From: Conus ventricosus
Lineage: Eukaryota; Mollusca; Gastropoda; Neogastropoda; Conidae
Direction: 5' to 3'
Assembly (NCBI GenBank): GCA_018398815.1
Contig: CM031615.1
Location: forward strand, 49,450,382-49,514,381
Length of the DNA stretch: 64,000 nt
Shown here: in pieces, positions 11,248-22,495 of the stretch
Layout of the letters: each line of letters starts with the position of its first letter
How positions within the stretch are numbered: position 1 is the first letter of the stretch
Translations under genes and position numbers: made by a program
The notes under the pieces: generated by a model
Database searches by the model: none
Told to the model about the DNA's origin: nothing
What the model saw: only the letters and a program-made list of their open reading frames with translations

Positions 11248-12566
11248 CAATCGGGCTATCCTGGAGATGTCACTCTCACACACCCGCTCACTCTTCATCC
11301 ACACTGTCCTCATCCTCACCCTTCCTTCCTACCCTCCTCCAACATCTGCCCCCCCCCCCCCCCCCCTGCCCACCCCACCCCCACCCTGTTTTCTTTTCAT
11401 TTTTTTTTCCCCAATTTTTATTCATTCATTTATTTTGCCGTTCCTTCGTTTTGCCCTCCACTTTCCCTCTAATTAAAACTAAACGAAGAACGTTACTTAG
11501 AAAGAGAGCTTCTGTGCAACAGGGGGGAAAAAAAGCCGAATAAGTTGAAATGTTCAAGTTCGTCTGTCTCGTTGGCACTTCTTTGCACCTTGTTTCGTGT
11601 GTTTACTTACACATCACCTTGTTGTACTCCGTCCAGCTTTCACGTTGTCCATCCTGGAACTGTTCGCTCTGCTCTCGAATGTACGCGTCCACACTGTGGT
11701 ATGGTCTGGGATAGAGAGTCAAGGCCAGGCACAGACCGTAACTGACAGGCTTATTTCGGTGTCTGACAGCAGGAATACGTCCTCGTCCGCAAGTATGGCT
11801 TGTTATGCCTTGGCATCGTAAACTGCATCCAAATATTGAGTCGCTCATACTTGTAGCCTTTTTTCTTTTTCTTTTTTTTTTGTTGTCCCTTTTTGTTGTT
11901 GTTGTTGACTGTTTTGCTTTGGTTGTTTATTTGCAGCCAAATTTCTGTTTCCCGGTATTAATTTCTGTCTGTTACAAAGTGCACATTTTTACCTCCTGAG
12001 TACACTTTTGCGTTGACAGATTTGTAATAATGATGAAAAAATATCCCCACGTGTTTTAAGCTTCTTGCAATTATGCTGCTAAACGTTTTGAAAGGAGGAC
12101 TTTGGGGAGAGGGGGTCAATAAGGATTCTGACTGTAGGATGGAGGGGGGGGGGGGGGGGGGGGGGGAGGGGTTCGTGTTGAGTAGACAAACTGAAAAAGG
12201 TTCGTGAAGCTACCAATGTATTGCCCACTATATGCGACAAGAAGCCTGTTTGTAAGGATAAATGAAAACGATTGTTCAAAATGTTGCTGTCGTCATCACA
12301 TGTGTTTTGTCAGAATTAAGCCTTTTTCTTTTTACAGACACTCTAGAGAAAAGAAATGATGATTATGATGATTGTGATGATGCCGCAACGACAGTGATAA
12401 CGATGATGAAAATGATGACGACAATCGCCATCACCACCACAACAAACTACAAAGACAAGATGTGAATGGAGTAGTTGAGGATGCGATTCAGAAACGGAGG
12501 AAACAGACATTGACAGACAGCAGGGCACAGCTGTACGTACACAGGTCAAGAGAGAGGGCAACAACA
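11248..12566. other. No gene seen; poly-C, poly-G and GAT-rich tracts
   Basis: A C-rich run lies at about 11,348-11,367, a G-rich run at 12,145-12,166 and a GATGAT/ATGACG-rich stretch at about 12,356-12,425. No coding region, RNA gene or recognised transposon was seen. Confidence 0.45.
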
Positions 12567-12857
12567 GATCGCGTAATAGTCAGTGGTAGAGTGCCAGACT
12601 CGTAACCTTGGTGATCCTGGAGTTGCGGGTGCGAATCTCCGCGGGCCGTTTCGGTACAAGTGGATTCTTCCCTCGGAGTTAACGTTGGTTCTGACTCCAT
12701 TTCCCATACAGTTATTCGAATGAGACTATAAACCGTGGTTCCGTGGGTGAACGCACGCATAACATCTTGCACACACGTAAAATCCTATCACCATCTTTCG
12801 GAAGAGAAGGCCAGTTTGGCCGTTGGTATGGATGACACGTTACACATAGCATGCACC
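12567..12857 (+). mobile_element. tRNA-derived SINE, family 1
   Basis: The 5' end resembles a tRNA with an internal polymerase III promoter: an A-box-like TAGTCAGTGGTAGAG near 12,577 and a B-box-like GGGTGCGAATC near 12,628. A body follows with CCCTCGGAGTTAAC, TGGTTCTGACTCCAT, GACTATAAACCG, AAGATGGTGATAGG in reverse and GGCCAGTTTGGCCGTTGGTATGG. The copy at 59,100-59,395 carries the same body in inverse orientation, and 49,203-49,524 shares the head and centre. It is not a functional tRNA, because the anticodon arm does not fold in register. Confidence 0.82.
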
Positions 12858-13424
12858 CTGCGTGAGAAATGGAAAGAATGGAGGAAGTAAGGAAACTGAG
12901 TGAACAATATTGAGCGATATTGACTGGATGACACGGGAAACGACTGAATGACGCGCCAGCTGGCAGCTCTTTTTTTTTCTTTTTCTTTATTCATTTGCTT
13001 CTTTATTTCTATTTCTTTCTTTATCTATTTTTTTCTTTTGTCAGTAGACAGTAGACAACCAGCCCCTCTTCCCTATCATTTGCGCGCGCGCCCGCGCGCG
13101 TGTGTGTATGTGCGTGTGCGCGCACTTTGTGCATGCATGCAGGATTCTGCTATCTGCGTTTGTAGTATCTCTACTTTTCATATAGTCTAATCATCGATTG
13201 TGTATTCGCCTTTTTCCCTGTACTTGCTATGATGACTTGCACGTTTTCCATTGTTTTTTTTTCGTTTTGTTTTGTTTTTTCTTTTTTTGTTTTTTTCCCC
13301 AGAGCTGTGTGGAAAAAAAAAGCGTGTTACCTTTTGCTTATCTCATTACACTGGTTAAAATAAGATTTCGTCCGTTCGTTCGTTCTTCAGTAGGCACTAT
13401 CCACATAGGCAGCCCGTTGTGTAA
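12858..13424. other. No gene seen
   Basis: AT- and T-rich DNA with a CG-alternating stretch near 13,081-13,100. No coding support. Confidence 0.4.
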
Positions 13425-13518
13425 ACGAGTATGGATTGTAAAGCCCTTAGAGCTTGGTCTCTATCCGAGGATATAGGCGCTATATAAGTATTCATAATAA
13501 TAATAATAATGATGATAT
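13425..13518 (+). mobile_element. Solo 3' tail of a LINE/SINE ending in (AAT)n
   Basis: Sequence ending GTAAAGCCCTTAGAGC... GGCGCTATATAAGTAT and then (AAT)n matches the style of 3' termini of invertebrate non-LTR elements. These end in a conserved stem-like block and a short microsatellite. No coding part remains, so it is a severely 5'-truncated insertion. Confidence 0.55.
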
Positions 13519-14837
13519 GATAATAATAATTTAAGTCACAGCCAGTATTTCACAGCAGGCCTGTAACGTCAATACTTCTGGTCCTCTTTCCTCTGCCAAC
13601 ATGCTATCTTCATCTTTAGCAAAACGTAGATTGAATTGCTGGTGTCCGGTTGACGGATATGGTGACTGCTAATGGTTTCGCAAAGGTCGATCGTGTCCAT
13701 TATTCCTACCAGTCTCGTGAAATAGTATCTGCATAATCTTATAAATTGCGAAGGTCGATCATATCAATCTCGGAGACTGAAAAAGGTTGTAAGCATTTCC
13801 CCGGGACATATTCTCTCTGGTAGGAAATGTCCATGGCAGTAACAGCATCAGTCGTAATGCTACTCACTCTGTACAGGTCTGATAGGGCTACTACTAGATG
13901 GCCCTAATATAGAATAATGAATGAAAACAGCAAAAAAAAAAAGAAAAAAGTAAAAGATAAATCAATAAAAAAAGAAGAAAAAACGAACGTAAAGAAAAAA
14001 CAAAACAAAAAAAAAAACCATCAAATTATAAAAAAAGAAACGAAACGTGATGATCAAATGTAGGCAACAATTGCTTTGCCGTGTGTTGGACTGCATTGCG
14101 AACTGTCTGAGGCAAGCAATCACAGAGTGGCAGGAAAAAGAAAAAAAGTGCTTCAAGACATCACTGATCAGAACTTGCAACGTGCACACTGGACACCTGT
14201 GAAACAGTTGCGGTTGACTGTCCGCCTGGTGAAGAAGTGTCAGCACAGGTGACGCCTCCATTGGGCGCTCAGGATAACAGAGACCCAGACAAAAAAAACA
14301 GTGAGGTTTGCAAATCAGGCCACCTCCTCCCGTCTAGTATCAGTTCTTGCGGACCACCTGTGTGCCGACCGCGGCAGACTTTTCCGTGCCTGCAGTGGCC
14401 TGGTCAGCCACGTTCGGACACTCCGCTCCCAGTGCTCTTCAATGTGATGTAGAAATGAGTACAATCAGGCGGCTAGAGCTTTGTAAGGGTCATTATGGTG
14501 ATAACCGGTAAGACTAAATCATGCAGGAATTTCTGTGCGTTACATCATTAATATCACACACACACACACGCACACGCAGTGTTTGTGTGTGTGTGTGTGT
14601 GCATCTAGGAATTTGTTTTCTTTGCTTTTTAACCACGATAAACAACCCGACAGTGATCACTCAGGCCGCAAACAGAAAACAGACGTTTACATTGTGTCAG
14701 TCAATTTACTTCCACAACTAAACTGAATCGATGTTTCAGATGTTAATGTTTTCGTTGTGGAGGGTTTATCAATCGAGGTCAACTATAGGACTCGAAAGTT
14801 CTTTTCCTTTTATCATGAAATTTAAGTAAGCCAGTAT
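13519..14837. other. No gene seen
   Basis: Unique-looking AT-rich DNA with an A-rich tract at 13,930-14,040 and a short (CA)n/(GT)n pair near 14,556-14,602. No supported gene. Confidence 0.45.
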
Positions 14838-15249
14838 ATGAGAAAAGGAGAGAGAGAGAGAGAGAGTGAGAGAGAGAGAGAGAGAGAAGACAGACAGACA
14901 GACAGAGAGAGAGAGAGATGAGTTGAGGGGGAGAGTGAGGCGGGTGGAAAAAAGAGCAGCTCACCGTCACAGCCTTCACGGCATAACTAGCAGCAGCAGC
15001 AGCAGCGCAACAACAGCTGTTCCTATTAACGCCTATATCGGTTCCCTCTGGCTTAGTTTTACCTTATCGGATACAGGGACTGATGAAGATAATCGTCATC
15101 TCTCGCCGCACCTGTCACCCCATGGACCGCATCAAACAACCTGATGCGTCAGCTGGACTGAGGGCTTCCTTACGAACTTTCTCTGGCACCGTGGCAGAAT
15201 GGTTAGTGCTCAATCAATGCCAGGATCACACATGTCGGGACTATGTCAG

Positions 15250-15306
<57 letters not shown>

Positions 15307-15322
15307 GAGAGACTGAGAGAAA
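14838..15322. repeat. Two (GA)n microsatellites around a short unique segment
   Basis: (GA)n with GACA at 14,847-14,920 and (GA)n at 15,251-15,322. Between them lie a short (CAG)n run near 14,990 and a tRNA-like CCGTGGCAGAATGGTTAG stretch near 15,188. The latter could be the head of a truncated SINE, but it is too short to call. Confidence 0.8.
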
Positions 15323-17924
15323 GAGAGTATTCTTGCTGCGTTTTCCAGTAATAGTAAATACTGATCCAGATGAACTTGGTCACTTCAGTTCACATGAGTC
15401 ACAAGATTCTTATCTGGAAATAACTTGACTTGGAAAGACTTAGACTGATACAACATAAATCTCATCAAAGCTGAACTCACTTTCGCAGAACACACATCTG
15501 GCATGTAATTGCTCTGATGCAGAAAACACGGATTCAAATATCCTGAAAGCAGTGTACGTGATCTTTCACTCATCAACAGACAAACTCTACAAACATTCTA
15601 AAATTTATTTCAATACTTGTGCACACAAAAAGCAGGAAAGAAAATCTGATTGCATGGGGGAAAAAAAACTTAAAAAACAAAATAGCATCACAATAACTCC
15701 AAAGCAACATATCACTCTCATCATCACAAAGATGACAAATAAAGGCAATTCACAGCTTGTTACGGAACAACCGTTCAAGTTGTTCCAGAGAAGGCTAGAA
15801 AGTGGAGATTTTCGCTAGAAGAACTGATGTGCACTACCTAACCGAATAACTGGCACCTACCAGCGGAGTATGTCAACAACAGTGTCAGTTTAACACTCCG
15901 AGACACAAAGCAACAAAAACAGACTACCCTACACCCGAGACACAAAGCAGCAAAAACAGACTACCCTAATCCGACTGTACTAAGCAAAGGAAGATTCATC
16001 ACAGACGGCATGCAAGAGACAGTGTGATACAAGTATTGTAATAATTAATATAAATGAAGCATGCATACAAAAAAAAAGTAACAAATGCAAATTGTGCATA
16101 TACAAAGATACCAAAAAAGCTCCAAATGTTAATTAAACGCTTTATCTCAATCAAAATGCACGTTTGTTGCACATTGCCAATGTTAAAGATCCACCTCTGA
16201 GCAAGATGTACTCATAGCTTTTTCCAGAAAACCAAGAGGAAACCGCATCTCAAGCAAGAATTTTCCCTGGTATGCAATGAACCAAATGTTTATTTTAGAG
16301 AGGGGAAGGAGTGAGTAAAGGGTAGTGGGCGGGAGTGTGTGTAAGGGGTGGGGGAGGGGGGGAGGGCTTCGACCAGACAACAATATCATGCACTGAACTG
16401 AATTTGCAGTGGTGGAAGGATTAGGAGAGAGGGCAGGTGAACTTCCACCATGCGACAGTATCCGTATTCTTCTCACCGTCCCATCCAACAACTAGGATTT
16501 GGCAAGTTTCTCTTGCATCGCCATCATGGACACTTTTAGTATCAGACCAGGTGGTTCTCAGGAGCATACTCTCATGGTCCTCGGCCAAACTGCTTTCATC
16601 TTGTGAGTCCTTGTGTTTGTTTATGACTCTGTGACTTACACTTTTCATCTAGCCAGTCTTTGTATTTGTTAATGACTTAGTCACATTAGTTTTCAGTGGC
16701 TTCTGGCAAAAAAAACAATTCAAGTTCTGAAGTCTGACACAGCTGATGATATTTTGGTCGTGCCCCATATACCCAGACCTGATCATCAGTATGGGAGGAG
16801 ACCTCTGCAGAATGATGAAAAAACAGTGTCATACGCTTTTCAATATTTTCTCTCCATACCTTTGTTTTCAGCTTCTAACAGGTAGTGCACCCCACTTCTA
16901 TGTTATTTAAAACATTGGAGAAGTCCTTTTCCCTTCCGCTTTACACTACCTTCAATGAACAAGTGAATTATGATCTCTGACAGCTCCTACTGTGCATGGT
17001 TAAGCATACATCACAGATCGACACACACAAATTTGTTTCAGGTGTTCATAGCAACCATTGTTCATTAACTCTTCCCTCTTGATCACAGACCTGACTCTGT
17101 ATCCTAAATTCACCACTTCTCTCTTTATCCTCATGCATCAGTACACATCTCTGCTGTTTTATTCTTTATCACTCTCCTTTATTTTTCTTTTCTAATGAAC
17201 GCCCAGCCAATCACACAGCAACTTATTTAGGGCTGTCTCCTCTCAGGTTAAAGAACTCCTGTCCTACAAGAAAAATCAACAGTAAAAGAACTATCAACAT
17301 ATTTCCATGAAATGCATAGGATGAGAACCAGTGTACAAATACTCTTAAAGCGGATAAAACTACGCTGTGTAAGAGTCTCAGGCGTTCCCCGTAATTCTCT
17401 GCCCCCAATTTCCAACAACAACTAAAACAAAACAAAACACACCAAAAAAAAAACAGAGAAAAAAGTAAAAAATAATGAAATGCATTTGAATGCAGCAGCA
17501 ACAACAACAAAACTCTAAATGCAAGATAGTTTCCACTCTGGACAGTGCACACATTTTCATGAACTAGTAACCAGATGTCAACAAAAACAACAACAACAAA
17601 AACTGGCATGCTACGCATTCCACATGAAATCTACAACAGAAAAAATTTAAACGGTTTGCTAGAATGAACACCTGTGAATCGGACACAAAGTCTGAAAAAC
17701 AAGGATGACAGTAAAGTGCCCCCCTCCCCTCCTCCCCCAAAAAAAATCAACTACCCAACAAAAACAAAACTGGCAGAGTGACAGAGAAGAAGAAATCACC
17801 AGCACAGAATTTCCTCCAGGTTGGGATAAAACTTATACTGAAAGACTAAGAGCCCTCAGGTATCCTCTTGGAGACCATTTGAATTGGAGCATGTCACAAA
17901 CAGGTGTTAACAGGCAAAACAACA

Positions 17925-17962
<38 letters not shown>

Positions 17963-18100
17963 TCTTAAATCCAGTGGACAGTGTCAAATGAATGAATACA
18001 CAAGTCCAAATCAATTTGTGTTGTTCATAGCCCACCATCCTACACAGATATATTCACTCACATGTTTTGTCACTTGTGAACAGATGTACATTAGCATCAG

Positions 18101-18145
<45 letters not shown>

Positions 18146-18873
18146 CAATTCAAAACATATTCAACTTCCCAACACACTTTCTTCCCCCTGTACGGAAAGA
18201 CAGCAGCAAAAAGAAGCAAACAGAAAAGAAGGTGGGGATGAGGAAGACTGATACAGAAAGCACACAGTACACAAACTGTGACCACATGCCATTTTATGCC
18301 TTGACACAGACAGCACTAGAAATCCAACTGGCAAAGAAACAAAACCAAGTTTTCTCTCAACAGGTAAGGCCAGTTAGGGATTTCATATATTTTTGCTGGT
18401 CACAAATCACCCTTTTCTTGCAGCATGATTCATTCTGTATTTGCTTACTGTATAAACCAAAAGCTGGTACTCGGCGCATCATTGTGATTGTATTAAACTA
18501 AAGTTAGCTTTACTAACACATTCATTTATTGAATGACAAATCTTAGGAATAGTGTACTAACTGACATAAGGACACTGTTTCAAAATTGGACGAACTGAGC
18601 AAAAAAAAAAAAAAAAAAGCTACCTCTTGCTAAGATCTGTAAACTTAAAACAAGCAAGGAATGTTTAGGGTCACAGAAAAATAGTTGTTGTTTTTTTTTT
18701 TTTTTTTTTAAGTAACACTTCAGATCAACTGCACTATTTTTCAAACAAGAAAGAAGTTCAAAACAGAACCAAGACTGCAGGTGATTCATTTCTGATGAGC
18801 GTTTTTTTTTCAAATCTTGCATATTTTATATCTCTGAAGAGTTTTGTTTTAAACTCTGTGTGTGTGTGTGTGT

Positions 18874-18912
<39 letters not shown>

Positions 18913-19405
18913 ATGCATGCTTGTGTGTGTACTTGGTTTACCATGCACTAAGATCATCATCTTAGGATGCTAAGCTGTTCAGAATTAAGTATAAAACAAT
19001 TGCTTTATGCCAACACCACTGCCTGGAAAGGTCTGTAATTGTTTCATTCCTTCTTTTAAATGATGGCATCAATTTTTCTATAGAAACAATGTTCACCTAC
19101 TTCATGAGGTTTCAGTTTCTTTGGACAAATTGCATACCATGGCATGCATTAGCCACTGAATCATGGTATGGCTACTGTCCTCTAGCACTGCAAATACGCA
19201 AGCTGTACAGTTCATAAATTGTCCCAGGCTTTGTTTCAGTTAGCATCTCCACTTCAACACATTTTATGCAGACATTTAACGCTAAAGCACTGTGTTTAGA
19301 TACTTAAAATCATTATGTTAAAGCTGGTTAGAAGGAAAAGAACACCCCACACCCCTGGATAAGATAGACACAACTTAATACCTCTCTCTCAATAAAGATT
19401 ATCAA

Positions 19406-19475
<70 letters not shown>

Positions 19476-19934
19476 CCACCTTTTCAATTCATGAGCAAAC
19501 ATATGATACCCTGTCCAATTTCTGACATACTGCCAGCCAGAGCCAAAACAAAAAAATGAGATCAAAGTGAAAGAAGAACACCTCCCTGCGACATCTGTGA
19601 TTCTCTGTTACTGTGTTGATGATTGGTCTCTGATAACAACTAGTTGGCTCAGCAATGCAGCTGCAAGGCGCTACATGTATATACCTTTCTCAGTGTCTAC
19701 AGCTTCAAACACTTGGTCTCAGACTTCCGTCAAACTTTGTGCCTAACAAAAAGCGTTGTCAGCTGGGTCAGGATTTACCTTTCTTCTTTTTAAAATTTTT
19801 TTTTAATTCTTGTTGGCCTCCAACTTCCCATTTTGCTACATTCTTTTTGTGTGTGTATGTGGGGGGAGGGGATTTTTTTTTTTAATAAAGTGGGCCTCCA
19901 CCCGCCTATTTTTTCCCCATCTCTTTTTTTTTTT
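15323..19934. other. 4.6 kb without a recognisable gene
   Basis: AT-rich DNA. It contains a 40-bp duplication at 15,895-15,970 (both copies contain CGAGACACAAAGCA), (CA)n at 17,927-17,960, 18,103-18,143 and 19,418-19,472, (GT)n at 18,857-18,911, and A or T runs near 18,600 and 18,700. Open frames are short, biased and unsupported. Confidence 0.5.
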
Positions 19935-20410
19935 TCCCCTGTGGCCACTTGCTCACCATGCAGATCCGTGTGTTCTATTTTTTTTTTCCTGTGGGCACTT
20001 GCTCACCATGCAGATCTGTGTGTTCTTTTTTTTTTCCCCATGGGCACTCGCTCACCATGCACATCTGTGTGTTCAATTTTTTTTCCTGTGGGCACTTGCT
20101 CACCATGCAGATCTGTGTGTTCTTTTTTTTTTCCCCATGGGCACTCGCTCACCATGCACATCTGTGTGTTCAATTTTTTTTCCTGTGGGCACTTGCTCAC
20201 CATGTAGATCTGTGTGTTCTATTTTTTTTCCTGTTGGCACTTGCTCACCATGTAGATCTGTGTGTTCAATTTTTTTTCCTGTGGGCACTTGCTCACCATG
20301 TAGATCTGTGTGTTCAATTTTTTTTCCTGTGGGCACTTGCTCACCATGCACATCTGTGTGTTCTATTTTTTTTCCGTGCACACTTGCTCACCATGTAGAT
20401 CTATGTCTTC
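19935..20410. repeat. 48-bp minisatellite, ten units
   Basis: The unit contains GGGCACTTGCTCACCATG, then CAGATCTGTGTGTTC or CACATCTGTGTGTTC, then a T-rich run. CTCACCATG starts at 19,952, 20,002, 20,051, 20,099, 20,148, 20,196, 20,244, 20,292, 20,340 and 20,387, a period of 47-50. The T-run length and the GCAGAT/GCACAT/GTAGAT variants partly alternate. Because 48 is a multiple of 3, repeat-peptide frames appear on both strands; they are not supported as genes. Confidence 0.93.
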
Positions 20411-21360
20411 TATAAAATTTACCGATGGACCTTCGAATGCAAAGTTTAATGTTTTGGCATATGACACACAGTGTCCGGGTTCATTTCTGTTCGAATGTTT
20501 GGTGGACTGAGATGGGTCAGTTTATCAATGGAAGGCAATCAGTATGATGTAGTAATAACAGTCAAGGTTAGTAATCCTTTCACTTAGAGGTAGATAGGAG
20601 TCAGAGACTGTATGTGGAGCTTTAGCTTTTGAACCTGACCACTTGAGGAAGTAGTTGCTAAGTGAGGCAACTGCAGGCGCAAATCTAAACAAATCTTAAT
20701 TGAATATTAGCGAACCGTCAAGAGAAACATGGACAAACGAGTCACAAGCCAAAACACAACGTGTTTCAACCTCTTTGGTCTTCTTCAGGCAAGACACAGA
20801 CAAATAGGACAATGAAAATGAACAAGTTTGTCACTTAGCTCTGGTCTCTCCAAATAATATAAACATAAAATCATTCTTTAAACTCATTCAACATATCAAT
20901 CAGTTATGCAAGAAAACAAAGAAACAACCAAAGAGCCTATTTATGTTGACCAGAATCCTCAAAGCAATTAACAACAGGCCAAACGAAATGTGGTTTTCAG
21001 AAAAGGAGATGGAAGAGGGGATGCTGAAAGCACTGTAAGATAAATAATCCCACCTCTCCACATCATACTAGATCAATGGTCAACAGCTGGAACATGCACA
21101 GAAACATGCTTGTTAGTCCATGTTCGGACGCCTCTCCCCTCAATCCCCCCCCCTCCACCCCCCACCAAAGAAGGTTTCTTTTTGTCACCACCTTCAAGTT
21201 TTTTTCTCTTTTGGGCCGATTAAGGGTTTTTCTCAAGGAAATTAAATGATGCATCCGCATTCATTTTGCTGATAGTACGCTTCACACTGCTGTATTTCAA
21301 ATGTCAAAAACGTCTTATGCCCACTTGTTCCCTCACCTGTCCAATATTTTCTGTTAACGT
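20411..21360. other. No gene seen; holds one half-copy of a palindromic repeat family
   Basis: Apart from the repeat at about 20,705-20,830, this is AT-rich unique-looking sequence. Confidence 0.4.
20705..20830 (+). repeat. Half-copy of palindromic repeat family P
   Basis: The copy contains GACAAACGAGTCACAAG, AACACAACGTGTTTC, GACC-like CTCTTTGGTCTTCTTCAGGCAAGA and CAATGAAAATGAACAAG. It matches the left arm of the full palindrome at 30,932-31,167 and the half-copy at 28,575-28,745. Confidence 0.7.
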
Positions 21361-22495
21361 CAGACATGCCTACCCCAAAATCTTACTATCAGGAACAGAT
21401 GTTATAAAAATCAGGAACAAATTGAAAATTTCAAAAATTTTCAGGAACACTCAACCTTCCTTTTGTGGACACAACCGCGCTTGTGTAGGTTCACACACAC
21501 ACACATTCACACACACAAACACCATAACAATTCTGCAAAACCCCTCTTTCAGGCAGAAAAAACAACTTACCTTTATTTAGGCTACACTATGTACATTGCA
21601 TGTCATGCATGGTTTTCACTGTGCAGACTTCAGAGACCTGTAGTAGGCACTCTTCAGGTCTGCATAGTCCGAGGTCTTCTATTGTTTTCGCCGCTATTTC
21701 TTTTATAATGGCTGTCCCCTTACTCCTGCCACACTGAAACTTCTTTGCCACATCAGAGTCTTTAAACATCAGTTTGAACGCTTTTGTAAAAGTATCCAAA
21801 ACGGTGAAAGGCAGATTCAGTTCAGCAACAAGGTCGACGAGCATAACTTCGGCACGAATCACTTCATCTGTTGATTCTGCTTTGCTGGTCGACGAACTGG
21901 TGAAAAATCCAGAAATCTTGCGAGTGTGACCACAAGATATCTCAAAGTCCTTGTGTTTTTTGGATTCGACATGTCGACGACAGTCATCTTGTGCGCCATG
22001 CGCGATGGAGAACTCGCACTGGCAAACCGTGCACCAGCAAAAGTTTTCCCCTTTCCGTCCTTCTTGTAAACATGACCACCTCTCACTGTATTGTTTACGA
22101 AAGGTTTGCCGACGGCGATCTTGTTTTTTTCGCGGCTGCCACTGGGGTCCATTTTGAGGTTCATCATCATCTGTCTCGCACACTTGCTTCGCAGTCTTCA
22201 TGCTAGCCATGTTTGATAGTCGAGCGCGCTTTGTCTGAATCTCGGCTCCGTTCGGTACGTTTCGTCGACGGATATGGCAGTGTGAGCATGCGCACTGCGC
22301 TTCAATTCAATCGTCCTAACCGTCATCCGGTTTGTCCCTCTGTGAAAAATTGTCCACTCGTTTGATTTCGTTTTTTGTTTTGTTTTTTTTGTTTTTCCGG
22401 AACACGCGATCCCTGACCGTAACGTCCGGAACAAACCTCGATTTTTATGTTTTTCCGTAACAAATACGGCTATTCCGGTACGGTAGGCATGTCTG
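21361..22495 (-). mobile_element. DNA transposon with 14-bp terminal inverted repeats and 6-bp target duplication
   Basis: CAGACATGCCTACC at 21,361-21,374 is exactly inverted at 22,482-22,495. Both ends are bordered directly by TAACGT (21,355-21,360 and 22,496-22,501), which fits a 6-bp target-site duplication. Inside the left end, TCAGGAACA occurs three times (21,389, 21,411, 21,441), a pattern typical of subterminal transposase-binding repeats. The right end has several CCGGAA/CCGTAAC words. The element is 1,135 bp and carries one 207-codon minus-strand ORF. The terminal CAG recalls hAT elements, but these usually make 8-bp duplications, so the superfamily is left open. Confidence 0.72.
21587..22210 (-). 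CDS. Transposon-borne zinc-finger protein (BED/hAT-like N-terminal region)
   Basis: This 207-codon ORF lies wholly inside the inverted-repeat element. Its ATG at 22,208-22,210 has a good context (A at -3, G at +4). Residues about 25-45 are basic. Residues about 57-88 form a C2-H2 zinc finger (CTVC with HVESKKH). A following HTRKISGFF block and a DEVIRAEVML...LVAELNLPF...FKLMFKDS...AKKFQCGRSK region resemble the N-terminal part of animal proteins related to hAT-type transposases. In that family this part is followed by a long catalytic domain, absent here. The protein may therefore be a truncated transposase, a short DNA-binding product of a non-autonomous element, or exon 1 of a spliced gene. 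Possible donor-like CAG/GTCTCT near 21,628 is weak. Confidence 0.6.
   Translation of the reverse strand: MASMKTAKQVCETDDDEPQNGPQWQPRKKQDRRRQTFRKQYSERWSCLQEGRKGENFCWCTVCQCEFSIAHGAQDDCRRHVESKKHKDFEISCGHTRKISGFFTSSSTSKAESTDEVIRAEVMLVDLVAELNLPFTVLDTFTKAFKLMFKDSDVAKKFQCGRSKGTAIIKEIAAKTIEDLGLCRPEECLLQVSEVCTVKTMHDMQCT

Noticed and set aside
9138..11543. 801-codon plus-strand ORF (and 749- and 664-codon frames)
   Set aside because: They translate the 44-bp minisatellite in rotating frames; all three frames are open because the unit lacks stops. No domain, codon bias or independent coding evidence.
19810..20415. 201-codon repeat-peptide ORF
   Set aside because: Arises from the 48-bp minisatellite, whose length is a multiple of three; frames on both strands are open.
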